DNA of 64,000 nt from Anastrepha obliqua (Eukaryota; Arthropoda; Insecta; Diptera; Tephritidae): contig NC_072893.1 in assembly GCF_027943255.1 (NCBI RefSeq), positions 43,050,001 to 43,114,000 of the forward strand. Reading direction: 5' to 3'. The notes under the pieces were generated by a model, which saw only the letters and a list, made by a program, of their open reading frames with translations, ran no database searches and was not told the DNA's origin. This document shows, piece after piece, positions 23,495-36,200 of the stretch (its first letter is position 1; every line of letters begins with the position of its first letter). The translations under genes and the position numbers were made by a program.

Positions 23495-23905
23495 CCGAAA
23501 ACAAAAAAGTTTATTCTGGCGTATTCCTCGATGTGGCAAAGGCATTCGATAAAGTTTGCCACGCAGGTTTGCTTGTTAAGCTGAAATTAATACTTCCCAA
23601 AGAAATCTTGGAGTCGTACTTATCAGATCGCTACTTTCAAATCAAACAAGATGATGTTTATTGAAGTCTTCGACAAATAGAGGTAGAAGTGCCGCAAGGT
23701 CGCTCTCTTGGTCCCCTACTGTACCTTATCTTCACACTTGACCGACCGTCTGATCTTAATAACGTCACAGCAACGTTTGTAGAACTGCACTGATTGCCAT
23801 TGGGGGAACTGAAAGCGAATCGACAGCCACATTACAAACCGGGTCTCCCAAACAAAATCTGTGCACATGTGTTTTTTCACAAACACTAAAATAGAATACA
23901 TACTC
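23495..23905 (+). pseudogene. Jockey-type reverse transcriptase fragment
   Basis: Plus-strand blocks VYSGVFLDVAKAFDKVCHAG, then LESYLSDRYFQIKQ, then VEVPQGRSLGPLLYLIFT are RT motifs of jockey-type non-LTR elements. Stops and a frame change follow, and the YADD box is lost. No flanking ORF1, endonuclease or tail is seen. Confidence 0.7.
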
Positions 23906-24084
23906 ATACACATAGATGATGATTAGAACTATATTATATTTTTATAAAAAAAAAAAATAATTTTAATTAAAAATTAAATAAGCAACTAATCAAAACTTGG
24001 CAATAGGCGGTGCCTTTACAATAACTTCGGGGCGGTGCATTAGTAAATGTATGAAACTTGAACTTTTGGTGCGCCTCTTGAGGT

Positions 24085-24150
24085 TGTTCCACAGGCAATG
24101 GCAAACCTCCGATTATATTTTTGCTATGGAAAAGCCCCTCAACAATCGTT
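24085..24150 (+). mobile_element. Short SINE fragment
   Basis: Contains 'caggcaatggcaaacctccg', a stretch from the middle of the SINE body, and the following 'gaaaagcccctca'. Confidence 0.6.
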
Positions 24151-25029
24151 TAATCTCCCCAAAGTAAGAAATAGTAAAACATATAATTTGTTGTTTATTA
24201 TTAAATTCGTGCGAACCCTCTTACCAACAGAAGCTGCTAGTTTACTTTTAAATTAAAAAGTGTTTCTTTATGCATGAAAATGAATGGAAATTTTTATTCA
24301 CAAGAAAATACGTTCAAGAATGTATATGTAAATATATATACCTATTCTGCGCCAACACAATCTTCACATGTTGCACATCACGTGCTTAGGTCAGTTATTT
24401 CTTGATTTTATTTTTTCACCTCCCTGATAAGCAGCGTCCAATCTCATATGTTTTTCTTTAAACTAATTACCCCTTACTTGCGTGCAGGTTTGCTTGCCAA
24501 TACAAGGTTTCATGTGGGACTATAATTTTTTTGCATTGGTCGCTGTTGATCATTTATTTATGATTTATACACAAATAACTATAAAACTATATAAATAGCG
24601 CTGAATTAGGTGATAATAATATTTACAGTTAAGGCTTCCTGCTTGTAGTTTTTTCGATTTAAAAAGCTGAGCTCTTGAAAATTATTTTGTCTTTGATAAT
24701 TTAAATGTCACTTCAACTCGAATTAATCTTTGACCGCAGAATGGAAAATTCTTGGGGGCTCGAGTTTGCAAAATACATAAGAATTTCATCATCCACTGAT
24801 TTTTTTTAGCTATTTTTAATGAGTGGTGTTTTTTATTGGGAGTTGATAAGAAGGAGGTTTCCTTATTTTTGATCTCCACTAAGTTAAGTAACTTTGGTAG
24901 TGGCTTTGCATGGCTGAGAACGGTCTTAATCTTTTATGGCATTTATAATAAGAATATCACTTATATTGATTACGGTATTGGTAGTACCTGTAAGAATACA
25001 TCATCTTCTTCTTCTTGTACGTTAATCTC
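24151..25029. other. No recognisable gene
   Basis: AT-rich stretch; only short chance frames. Confidence 0.4.
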
Positions 25030-25400
25030 TTAAGCGATTTTGGCCGAGCAGACATTTTCTCTTAAACACTCCAAGGGAGTCTAATCGGATTTTGTCATCG
25101 TCCACGCTTCTGCGCTATACGTTAGGACGGGCATGATGAGAGTCTTGTAGAGTGCTAGTTTTGTTCGTCGAGTAAGGACTTTACTGCTCAATTGCCTACT
25201 TAGTCTAAACTAGAACTTGTTGGGAAGGAGAGATTCTACGTTGGATTTCAAGGCTGACATTGTTATCGGTGTTAGTGCTGGTTCTTAGATAAACGAACTC
25301 TCTTACAACCTCGAAATCATAACTGCCAACAATGACTTGGGTGGCGATACGCCGAATACATGCACTCCATAAAGAGGGAATAAGGAAAAAGGTTAAATTA
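25030..25400 (-). pseudogene. Non-LTR (RTE-like) reverse transcriptase C-terminal fragment
   Basis: The minus strand reads FEVVREFVYLRTSTNTDNNV and SLEIQRRI. Across frame shifts it continues with pieces matching 'TKL.LYKTLI.PVLTY.AEAW'. This is the region after the YADD box in elements often misannotated as craniofacial-development-like proteins. It may once have been joined with the tail at 26615-26880. Confidence 0.55.
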
Positions 25401-25565
25401 AACATTCTCAAAGTCAGCAATGGCCAAATGGTCCTTAAATATATGTCCTAGTAAATCTGACCACGTTTCGTTGCGGCTCAAACAATTTTGAAACAAAGTA
25501 TTTCCCTTCCTGTAGTTTACATAAAGTAGAGCAAAATTAATCCCCCTATCAAAAGATTTATAAGG

Positions 25566-26110
25566 GTTGGGTACGTAATGCTGTATGATACAATATTCTG
25601 TTTACAAAATGCGGTATACGAAATTCTGTATTTCAAAGTTCTGTAAAAAATATTCTGTATTGCCGAAATGCTGTATTGATGAAATTCTGTATTGTCGAAA
25701 TTTTGTATTGACAAAATTCTGTATTGAGGAACTGCTGTAAGTAAATGATAAGAAATTCAACAAATTTTATAAAAAAAGTGCGCACTTTTTTCTTCAGTTT
25801 CGATAGAATCCACCGTATTTTTGCGTAGAACTCCTTTTTTCGTTGACTTTGACACAAAATTTTTTCAAAACACAATTTTGTTAATACAGAATTTCGTCAG
25901 TTCAGAATTTCGTCAATACACAATTTTGTCAATACAGAATTTTTTTAAGACAGTACAGAATTTTGTTTTCACAGAATTTTGTTTTTACAGAATTTTGTAA
26001 ATACAGAATTCTGTAAATACAGAATTTTGTCACTGCAGAATTTTGTTACGTTAATTTACAGTGTTTCGTACGAAAAGAATTTGGATATACAGCATTTTGT
26101 AGGGATCCCG
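25566..26110. repeat. Minisatellite arranged as a large inverted repeat
   Basis: 25575-25735 holds repeats of about 16-18 bp reading 'gaaattctgtattg'. 25880-26070 holds the same unit in the opposite orientation, 'caatacagaattttgt', around a unique centre of about 140 bp. The outer ends (…'gtaatgctgtatgatac' and 'ggatatacagcattttgtag') are also inverted copies. The arms could fold on each other as in a foldback element. No coding capacity is seen. Confidence 0.75.
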
Positions 26111-26614
26111 ATTTATAATTTTTGCAAATTGTATTAAAAAATTATGCAAAAACAAAATAGGACGATTAATTTTGTGCCGGTTTTTTTTTTATAATTGGCT
26201 TGAAGATAAATTTATACTGTGAGTTTGAGCTCAGTCGGCAGGGTAAGGGTTGTTGGTCTAGAATTTTCAAAAAATAGATTTTTTTTTGATATTTCGAAAG
26301 TATAGGACTTTAAGAATATATTGTCAAATTTAGAAGGGTATTCCCAGTATTTTCGATTCTATAGCCACTTCAGCAGGTAGAGTCAGATTTGTCACGCGGT
26401 CACCTACAAAACATTAAACTCAATTATCTTAAAACAACATCAGTGGCTATCGCTCACAGCAGAAATATATTAATACAATATTTGAATTATTTCGTATTTT
26501 TGATTAAAAAACTAAAAAAAACGATTTTTAGAGTGTCAAATTCAAGACCCCGCAATTTTGTCAAATTGTTTTTTTTTTATTCCAGTATGGGACATAGCTA
26601 GCAGTCACTTTTTT
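26111..26614. other. No recognisable gene
   Basis: Homopolymer-rich AT sequence; nothing supported. Confidence 0.4.
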
Positions 26615-26880
26615 TCTTGTTCACTCCCCTCGGGAGCATAAGACCTCAACAAGACTGTTCTATCGTACACGGTTCTGTGCTATTGTTTCTGCACCGGCCC
26701 ATGAGAGGTCGACATCTGCTAGTTCGCGCAGCATCGACCTTCTCCAAATGTTTTTTGGTCGACTTCAACCTCTGCTCCCTTACGGGTCCCAGTCCATTGC
26801 CATTCTCGTGATGCTATCTGGTGGTTTTCTCAATGTGTGACCTATCCATTGCCACTTTCTGCATTTGATTTGCCTAAGGA
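26615..26880 (-). pseudogene. RTE-like retroelement C-terminal tail fragment
   Basis: The minus strand reads KWQWIGHTLRKPPDSITRMA, then DLSWAGAETIAQNRVRW, then VLCSRGE. This matches the common tail 'R..GHTLRK....I...AL.W.P.G.R..GRP..TWRR', followed by AQ.R..W...V.ALC. A stop inside the block shows it is broken. Confidence 0.55.
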
Positions 26881-28339
26881 TGGATCAGTCATACTAATTA
26901 ATAATTGTTTTGGTTTTTTTATAATATTTCACATAAATAGAAGAGTCAAAATGGACAACACCGTTCAGGGCCACTTTTAAAATTATTAAAATTAAATTGT
27001 TTTTATTATTGTATGTAAAAGAAGTTAAAGAAAAATCCTAAAAAATTCAAACATAATTTTCATTTTTTTTATTGTATTAAAAATTCCGGAAAATACCCTA
27101 AATTTTCGAGCTCTAGACCACTAGGACGGCTTAACTTCTCTGTTTATCGGCTACAGAAATTCTGTGAGAAGCGCCTTGTTTTCAGAGTACGCAAGATCAG
27201 CTGAGCTGCGACCGTCAGTAGAAAATACTTTCTCTATCATTTGATGTTTCATGCCTATTGTGGGTTTTGAATCCGTGGCAACCAAATAATCATAGGTATC
27301 TAAGACATTTAGAGGCGACATGCCCAAGTTCTGATATAAGGAACTTTCTCATTAACTAGTCTTACTTTCCACAATTTCTAATTAGTAAATGCTCGTCTTT
27401 CATACTTGTAATAATACATTACCCACTATAACTACTCAACTTTCCTCCATTTGGGGGGCTGAGATTGAGACATCATGATCACAGGTTCTCTGTATATTTA
27501 GAAAGCAATCAGGCTTGAATAGTTGCTGAATATTATTATCACCATGCAGCACTATAATTTCGATTTTCATCCCTTGCTGAATGTGCTCGTAGTTTTCTCG
27601 CACCGTATTGGTATCTCCTTCTCATTTCAGCGGCATCACAACGATATCGGAGAGGCCCAGTTAGTAGACATAGTTGTTACTCTCTCCATAAGGGCGGGCG
27701 AAGAAGGCGAACAAAAAGAATGGCGGAAAAGAATTCAGCAGAAATCCTCTGAGTGGGTTTCGACATGCTATTCTTCTCACCCTCGTTGCACTTTTAATAA
27801 CCGAATTTTCGAAATTTGATATTAGACAGAGGACGAGGATGCGAGGTGCCAGGCAGTAAGAGGTCTAACTAAGGCTATTTACAAAGTCTGTAATTATCCC
27901 TCCAGCACTTTTATGTTGGGCAAAATGATGCAGAACTTGATTATCCACTGAATGTCGCCGGCGGTGGACGGCAGGTTGCAGGCCCCAGCAGTCGAAATGC
28001 TACTGCAAAACCATCGAAGTAGTCAGGCTCAAGAAGTATTGCGGACGAATCAGATTCGGACCTAGAAAGCGTAAGCAGCATGACGGCCATAAATACAGCC
28101 GTGGAGGAGAAGTTGTTGACTTCTACAAATGCTTATCTTCCAGGCACGACGAATCTAGCAGCATTTTAATAATAACAGTAATAAAAAAGTGATGTATTTC
28201 AAAATCGTGAAAAAAATTAATATGGATATTTTATTGATAAACTATCAATTGTTTTCACTTCTTTTTGAGTTTTTTATAAGCACAAGTTTTTTCAGTGAAA
28301 ACACAACATACATACATACATAGTTTCATGCTATACGCC
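26881..28339. other. Gene-free; possible retroelement ORF1 trace
   Basis: Plus-strand 28030-28165 reads ADESDSDLESVSSMTAINTA, a Ser/Asp-rich style seen in gag-like ORF1 proteins, followed by a 'taataacag' repeat. The evidence is too thin to assign. Confidence 0.25.
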
Positions 28340-28475
28340 CAATTGTTTTTCCACAAATGAAGGGGTTTACAGTTTTATGCCGACTCCGAACAACAGGCGG
28401 AGGAGCTTTTCGTAGCAGAAATACTGTTGGCGGCTTACCACTGCCTGCTGAAGGGCGACCATGTGTAGAAAAAAC
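28340..28475 (-). mobile_element. SINE fragment, reverse orientation
   Basis: Contains 'tttatgccgactccgaac', 'ggaggagcttttcgtagcagaaat' and 'ccactgcctgctgaagggcgacc', the middle of the SINE body read backwards. Confidence 0.7.
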
Positions 28476-28479
28476 TTAA

Positions 28480-29541
28480 TTTTATATTATTTTGTCATCA
28501 CATTTGGAAAGTACAATTTGGAAAGTACAGATTACGATTAAGAACTTTAGGCTGTTAAGAATTTGTTTCACATTGTTTTAGGGATTTTAACCCTAAAGAA
28601 TATGGTAACTCAGAAATTGGCACTGCTCCCATTTTAAATCATATTACTCCACGCCTTCTATCGTTACTCGTACTCGTATTTACAGTGGAAGGAATTTGAT
28701 ATCCTTTAAGCTCAGACACCCAATCGTAAGGTGTCAATTTCAATTTCACACTTTCACACTTCTTCCCTTTCACTCTTCCACTTTCATTTGAAGCGTAAAC
28801 TCAATTTTCTGCGTGCTACGGGAATATACAAATACATCCATACACAAATATATAAACATACAAACATACAATTCTACATTCCTACAACTCTAACTAAATA
28901 TACTTCGCTGTTTTTTTCGTTACAGCAAAACAAGAGCAAATAAACAAATAAAACGCACAGGAATCAACTGTATGAAATACTAAATGAAAAGGAGTGAAAC
29001 GTAGCGGATCACTTAGAAGGAAAGTAAAAGCATAAACAACTCCAAGAACAGCCACAACCACAGCCAGCGCCAACTAGAATTGTTTCTCGCATAAAAAGCT
29101 AAACCAAGTACCAAGAAAGACAGAAAGCGAGAAGGGCGGAAAGACAGATATATACAAGCAATGATAACTTGGCTAAAAGTCATTTCAAGCAGAAAGCAGT
29201 GATTGCATTTTGAGTGGGTTGTTCGGAATTGAACAATTCCAAATTGCAGTGGTGTCAATTGAGTACAAATTGCATGCCAACAGCACGCAAAATAAATTAA
29301 TGTGGCTCGTTTGTTGATTTAACGGTGCAATTTGCTGTGGAGTTCTGCGACTGGACGCTGAGCATGCAAATGAAAATATATGTATGTGCATATCTAATAG
29401 ACTGATCTACGTTTAAGACGTTCAATTGGCTCGTTTGCTCAACTGAAATTTTTTACGCTCAACTTCGAAGCTTTTCTAAACATTCCTCATATTGTTTACT
29501 GTTTTAAGTAATTTGTACTAAACACATACACACACTTAAAA
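28480..29541 (+). promoter_or_regulatory. Probable promoter and 5' leader of the transporter gene
   Basis: No transposon was recognised in this kilobase, unlike most of the sequence on either side, and it ends at the transporter start codon. CA/CATA-rich runs occur. I could not place a TATA box, initiator or 5' exon with confidence. A separate upstream non-coding exon is possible. Confidence 0.3.
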
Positions 29542-29680
29542 ATGGTACATGCACCAGCGCGCAAAAATAAAAGCGCAAATGGCAATTGTGATTTAGTAGA
29601 GGATGTCCTGACGCCAGTGCCTCCAGATGGCGGTTGGGGATGGATGGTCGTCTTTGGCTCCTTTATGATACATCTTATTA
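29542..29680 (+). CDS. Transporter exon 1
   Basis: Start ATG in context aaaaATGG. Encodes residues 1-46 including the DGGWGW signature and the start of helix 1. Ends in phase 1 before GTAAGT. Confidence 0.9.
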
Positions 29681-30237
29681 GTAAGTACCACGAAAATTTA
29701 TTAAAATAATATATTATAAATATGTAAATATATATGTATTATGTACATTGCATGATATTACAAAATGCGTTATACCAAAAACGCTACCGTGGCGTATGAG
29801 TAACTTCATGGGGGAATCCTAGTTGCGGCCTTCTAGGAAAATCGATATATTTTATTTATTTCCTTATCAATTCTCTATGGTGTGAATGGGGAAATATTCT
29901 TATCGTACTCCGGACAATTTCCAATAGGTTCTACTTTAACTATGCCTTCATTAGGCCCAGCATTCAAAATGCCCAGCAAATAGACTCGCTTTTTTCTCGC
30001 TGGTTTCAGCCCACTTTCTCTCATAAATGTTAACAGGAGCGTTGTGTGAACGGGTCTATTGAAAAATTTAGAAAATAATACCCTGTGCTATGAGCCCAGA
30101 GAGAAAACGATTTAATGCATTTGTTAATTTCTTAAGTTCAATTTTGTTTTATTCTCTGGAGATCAGGTTAGCTGCCAGCGTTTCCGTTTGCTACTAAGTT
30201 TCTGATAAAGGGTGAATACTTTTTCTCCTTAGGTGTC

Positions 30238-30272
<35 letters not shown>

Positions 30273-33200
30273 AACAGCATAGGTAGCCCTGTCAGTGTAG
30301 GCATATCATCGTTCGTCTTCGTCTAGCTCATCTAGGGGTAGGCCCAGGAAACATGCTGTTTCGACAGGTTGGGTCCAGAGGGAGAGGGGGGTTAGATGAG
30401 TCGGTTTAAGGGGGCATGTGAATAGGTGGTTAGTGTCGTGCGGGGTACCTTCACATGCCGGACATGTGTTTGGTATGTCGGGGTCGATTCTGGATATGTA
30501 GGAGTTTAACCTGCTACAGTATCCAGAACGTAATTGTGCCAGTGTTACACGGGTCTCACGGGGAAGCTGGAGCTCTTCGTCTGCGATAGGTGGTGGTTGG
30601 ACTCCGATTACGGCATTCACAGGACGGGAGTTCAAGAAGGTGGTAACGGTCTCCCGGTGAATGTCGTTTATTGCCTGTCTAAATACTGTCCGGTCCAGTA
30701 GGTTACGGTCAGTTTTGTCCTGGATTTCGTCAGCGTAGTCTAGGAGGTGTCTCCTGACGTCCCTAGGAGGCGGCTCGGACTCAAGTAGGTGTCTGCAGGG
30801 ATGAGACCTGCGGTAACATCCAAGCAGGAACTGCTTACTCAGCAATTTGCTGTGCTCCACAACTGGGAGCATTTGTGCCTCGTTATGAAGCTGTTGGATG
30901 GGTGACATCAGGATGCACCCGCTCGCTGTCCGAATGGCAGTGTTTTGACAAGTCTGTAGCTTTGTCCACTGCGAATCACTAGTTCCAGGCGACCAGACAG
31001 GCGCAGCATAGTTAAGAACCGGCCGGCCAATTGCCTTAAATGTCGAAAGCAACAGTTCTTTGTCTTTGCCCCAAGTGCTGCCGGCCAGCGATTTGAGGAC
31101 CTTTTTGCGATTTTGGACTTTAGTGGCAATTGCGGTTGTATGCGCAGAGAAGGAAAGCAAGCTGTCAAAGATTACTCCCCAAATTTTGGGGTTATTTACC
31201 GTCGGAATTGGTGTATCATCGACTTTTACCTTACGGGACAGCTTGAGCTCCTTTGTCCAGGTGGTAAAGAGGGGCACTGTGGACTTGGTGGGGGAAAGTT
31301 GGAGATTCCTCGCAGTGAAAAAGCGAGAAAGATCGGTGAGGTAATTGTTCACTTTGGAACACAGGCCACCGATGTCATTGCCCGACACCATTATCGTGCA
31401 GTCGTCAGCGTATGAGATCAGGGAAACTTCCGCTGGTGGTTGGGGGAGCTTCGAGATGTAGAAATTGAACAGGAAGGGAGAAAGGACACCACCCTGCGGT
31501 ACGCCTTGCTTAATCTTTCTCTGCTTTGAAGTTTGATTTCGAAATATCACTGACGAATGCCGACCGCTCAGATAGTTCGCGGACCACCTCTTCAGCCCTG
31601 GCGGGAGTATCGACTGATAAATGTCATCTAGTAGCGTGGAATGGCTGACTGTATCGAAAGCCTTTTTCAAGTCCAGCGCTACTAGGACAGTCCTCTCGCA
31701 GGGGCGGTTTTGGTTAAGCCCGCGATTTATCTGGGCGTTTATGGCGGTGAGTGCAGTGGTGGTGCTATGCACTCGACGGAAACCGTGCTGATGTGGGGCT
31801 GGGTGAGGAGTGGGAGTAGGAGGGCTTCAAGTGTCTTCACTACTGGGGAAAGGAGAGTTATCGGCCGATAAGACTCCTCTTGGTTGGCGGGTTTCCCAGG
31901 TTTCAGGGATGATGAGAGTGGCCAGGGACAGATTGAAAACCCTTGTGAGGAATCCTACTCCTAGGGGTCCCAGATGCTTCAGCATCAGCGCGTTTAAGCC
32001 GTCAGGGCCAATGGGTTTCGATGATTTCGACTTGTTGATGGCCCCCTGAATCTCATCACCGGAGAAAGTAAGTGGCGCACTGTCGTTCGTCAGTTTGTGC
32101 AGCCTTCTGGTGGCACGACGTTTGGTTCTGTCGCCCGGAGGATGCAATATGAAAAGCCGGCTAAAATAGCTCGCGCATCTCTTCGGGTCCGACGAAGTGC
32201 AACCGTTGAAGGTGATAGCCACCTTGTCGTTGTGCTTCGTCGGGTTTGACAGGGACCTAACGGTGGACCAGAGCTTACTCACCCCAGAGGTGAGGTTGCA
32301 GTGCTCAACGCATTTAGTCCGCTTATGCTGATTTACCAGTTGCCATGCTCTTTTTTGTTGCCTTTGTAACAATTTTTCCATGGCGTCTTTCAAGTCCAAA
32401 GTGAATACGATGGGCAAGTTAAAAATCGAAATTCTTGCTTGAGAAAAAAATGCTAAGCAAAAACTTTAAATTTCAAGAATTCTCAACTCCCTTAGGAGAT
32501 ATTGCTTACTAGATAACTTCTAAGGAATTGAGAAATCGCCAAAGAGCAGAATTAAAACTTAAACAGATAGTTTTCCTCCTGTAAATTTTATTTACAACTA
32601 ATTTTTCATAAATAAATTATAATAATTAATGAAATTCCCGGAGAAATTGTGAGAATTAAATTTTTTAAAGTTTGCAAACAAAAATTAGTTTTTAGGAAAA
32701 GAAATCACTATGCAAGTTGCTTTAAATATTTTACTAGCATCAGTGCCTTGTGTCAATTTGACACTATACTCAAAAGCAAAAAAAAACATATGCTTTCATT
32801 GCTTCCTTTTGTATAAAAAATTTGAAGCAATTCGCATTTAGTAGAGGTGGTGGCGCTAGACCAACAACAAAGTTTTGTGCGTAGAAATGTTACGACAAAA
32901 GGAAGGGGACAAGAAAAAGAAAAGGACGAACTGTATTGCACAGCCGATATGAAGATTGGCCTGGAAGCATACAACGATAATGCGAATGGAAAGGCTTTCG
33001 TCCTTTCAAAGACGAAAAAAAAGAAAAAAAAGCAAATTAGCTGGTCTACCCATACCAACGTTAATAGATTCACTTTGATTTGAAGCACAATCAATTTTGT
33101 TTTTAATTTTTTTTCACTTTTTTTATTTTTCAACATATTCTGATTTTTTTTTTTTCTATAAATATATCGACCTGTAACTTATTTTCCCGTTCTTTATTGC

Positions 33201-36200
33201 TTAAATTTATTTTTTTTGATGCTGAGTCAAATTAACTTACCGGGGATTAATTTTCCTTATTTTTTACTTTTTTAACACTGACGGATGCGTGTTATGATAT
33301 AGTAGAAGAAAAAAAGAATACTAAGAAAAAGAGGCTTTAAGCATATTTAAATTGATTGCTTAGTTGTTTTCTTTCCATTCCGTCGTGAAGTGCGTTTAAA
33401 ATCCAGCCGGGAACTTGAAATTGAAATTAGTCAGTGGAAGTTTTAGTTATAGATTTTCATACTTAGTTTAGCTCCGAGTGCATGTTCTTCTACACCTCAT
33501 ACCTTCTGCTTGACCTTCTAAAGCAGAATTCCCCTTCGGCTGGGAGTAAATTAAAGTGACTACTTTATTTAGATTTATTTATTAATTTTTCCACGTGGAT
33601 GCTGTAAACGATTACAGAGACTCATTCAGCAGAAAAGGCAGTAATATTTGATTTATATTTTTAATAGATTTAGTACAATGTAAATTCTTCGCTGGCATTT
33701 TGCCTTCGTTGAGCAAATAACCTGGTAATCGGCTTGTAATCGCATTACAGTATTCACATCATTTATTTACTTGCGCTACTTAGTCGCATTTATGTTCTTC
33801 ATTTGCTTTCATGTTATTTTTCAGTCGCACGGCCGATTGCAGTTTGCAATTAAGTGTGTCAATGAGAAATGGAAAATATCTATACAAACGTTATTGTTTT
33901 TTGTTTTTTTTTTTTTGCCTTCCTTTAAAAAATAAGTTACTTATTTAGCTAGTTGGCTTTATCGCTGCATCAAGCGTTGCTTCGCTTTTCCTAAAGCCTA
34001 CTTAAATGACATCACTGCACACGAATGGCTGTGAATATAAAGTAAATTCGAAATATTCTCATGAAGTCAGATTGCAGACTTTTCACATAAATTCTCTACA
34101 ATGCACTTTTTTAATTTAAAAAACTGCTGAAAATTTTAAGGTGGTTTCTTTATAAAATCTGAAAAAAACTCATAAAAATATGTTTTTTATTAGTTTGTTG
34201 ATGTATGTATTATTGAAGGTGGTATGGATTTGCATGCTTTACAGACTCTATTTGAACATTGCATTTCAGCGTTTGCTGATGTTAGAAAGGCTAAGACGCC
34301 AAATTTCACGAAAAACACGTCTTTCAAGTAAGACAAATGTATTTTTCTTTTAACCAAATCATGTCAATGAGGTTGTTAATCGTAAATTTGTTATCAAATT
34401 GCAGCAAATCATAGAATTACCACTAGCACTCCAATTACTTCAATCTGTATTTCTTCAAGTAAACAAAAAACTTGATATAGTTTGATATGAAACGATGAAT
34501 GTTGTATACTTAAGTAAAGTACATTGTCCCAGATATTCATATTTATTGTCATGTTTTTATCAAAAGCTAAAAGAAGTTGGCTTAGAAACAAAGCGCCTAT
34601 CTTTTCGTAGTAATCTCTTCCTTGTATTCAATTTTATATTTATAATTGAGCTGACAAATACTTGTTCTTGTTTTATGATTACCAGTTAGAAGCCAATACG
34701 ATAATAGGCATATGCACATACATACATACATATATTTCTTGGACAAGTAAATAAGTGATAAGTCGCGTGCAAGATATGAGCCACGCGATAGCAAACCAGT
34801 AAATTTTGCCTCATAGGTCTAAAGAATCATACCCGGATACAAATTGCGGGTTTGACTTTAACGCTTTTTAAAGCAAAAACAATGTAGAAATAATGGCGGT
34901 TTTAGTCAATTTATCCTAAGAATTAAGTAATAGGGAAAATCAATGGAATATTGCAATAAGATTTTGTGCAATCAATTCGATCCGCTGTTCAATAATCTTG
35001 TGTTCATACAAAATAGATAGGGCACAAGAATATTTGAGGTTCTTAGTTCTCTCATAGATTTTCAGAGGCGTTTGGCTTAGCCGGAGGCTGCATAGATTTG
35101 TCTATGGCGTCTTTAGAACTACGGAAAGTCTCTAAAAAACTCTATATGTCTTTTTGTACTTTCTATACTAGTAACTGATCATTTAAAAACTCAATTAAAC
35201 CAAAAAAGCGTCAGTCAGTAAATCTATATATCTATACTTGCATTCGTACTCATACAATTTCTTCTCATATAAACGGTTTTCCACTAACAATTTAAATATA
35301 TAAAAGACTATCGAGAGATGACTAACGATTTTTCATGGCCGAAATTAGATGGTATTGATCTGGACAACGAAACCATTGATCTTCTACGGAAAAAGTTTCC
35401 GGACCATGTTATCTCTCAACGAGGTGATCACAATTGGCCACCGAGATCTTATCATTTAATACCTTGTGACTTTTTTCTTTGGGGCCACGTGAAAGAGAAG
35501 GTCTACGCCAACAGACCAGGGTCGATTCAAGACCTCAAAGATGGAATTCGAGAGACTATCGACGACATAGGGACGTTCTTGACGTGAATCGTGTTCAAGG
35601 TTTGTACGACCACGTTTATATAAGTATTCAGCAACCCATCTTTCTACTAGACTAATTGATGGCGAAAAGTCCTTATACTCTTTCAACATTCATAAATTTA
35701 CTTTGCTTTTACACTTTCCAAGGATAAAAAATCAATCACTGCACGATACTTGATTTTTTTTATTGTAGAAAGTACTGTTGCACGTCGAAATTTAATGGCT
35801 TGTAATGAAAGAATGAATTAACAAATTGAAATGAAGCTTCACATACGTTCTTATGAAGAGTGTACCTACTATATAGGAAGCGAAGGGAGCTGCTTTGAAG
35901 ACCAAAAAATTAATTTTAATCGACAATAAATATTTTATTTTTTATTGACCACAACTCCCGATACTTTTTTGATAGAATGTAATGCAGAGAAGCATTTTCC
36001 TTCCAGTACAGTTTATACTAACACATCTATTACTAGTAGATTATATATAAAAACAATCGCTAATTGCAGCGTGGTGAGACTCAGAGATATGGGAAGGTGG
36101 ACAACAAGATAATACGGTCGCTGGGAGATCCTCCTACAGGAACCCTCACTGCTCAAAAACAAATCAGATTACACAGTCCCCGACCTCAACTTCAAGAAAG

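Larger units (their letters stand above)
30238..32415 (-). mobile_element. 5'-truncated jockey-type non-LTR retrotransposon
   Basis: Lies in transporter intron 1 on the opposite strand. The coding order from 32415 downward is the linker before the RT, the RT, and a C-terminal Cys/His domain. ORF1 and the endonuclease are missing, the usual result of incomplete target-primed reverse transcription. The 3' end is a CAA-type trinucleotide run (GTT on the plus strand, 30238-30272) instead of poly-A. Confidence 0.85.

Noticed and set aside
28731..28943. Small frame upstream of the transporter
   Set aside because: Low-complexity Ser/His and CATA-driven sequence; more likely leader or promoter DNA.
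32847..33083. Lys/Glu-rich open frame in transporter intron 1
   Set aside because: Charge comes largely from A-rich tracts; no homology recognised and no flanking splice sites in phase.
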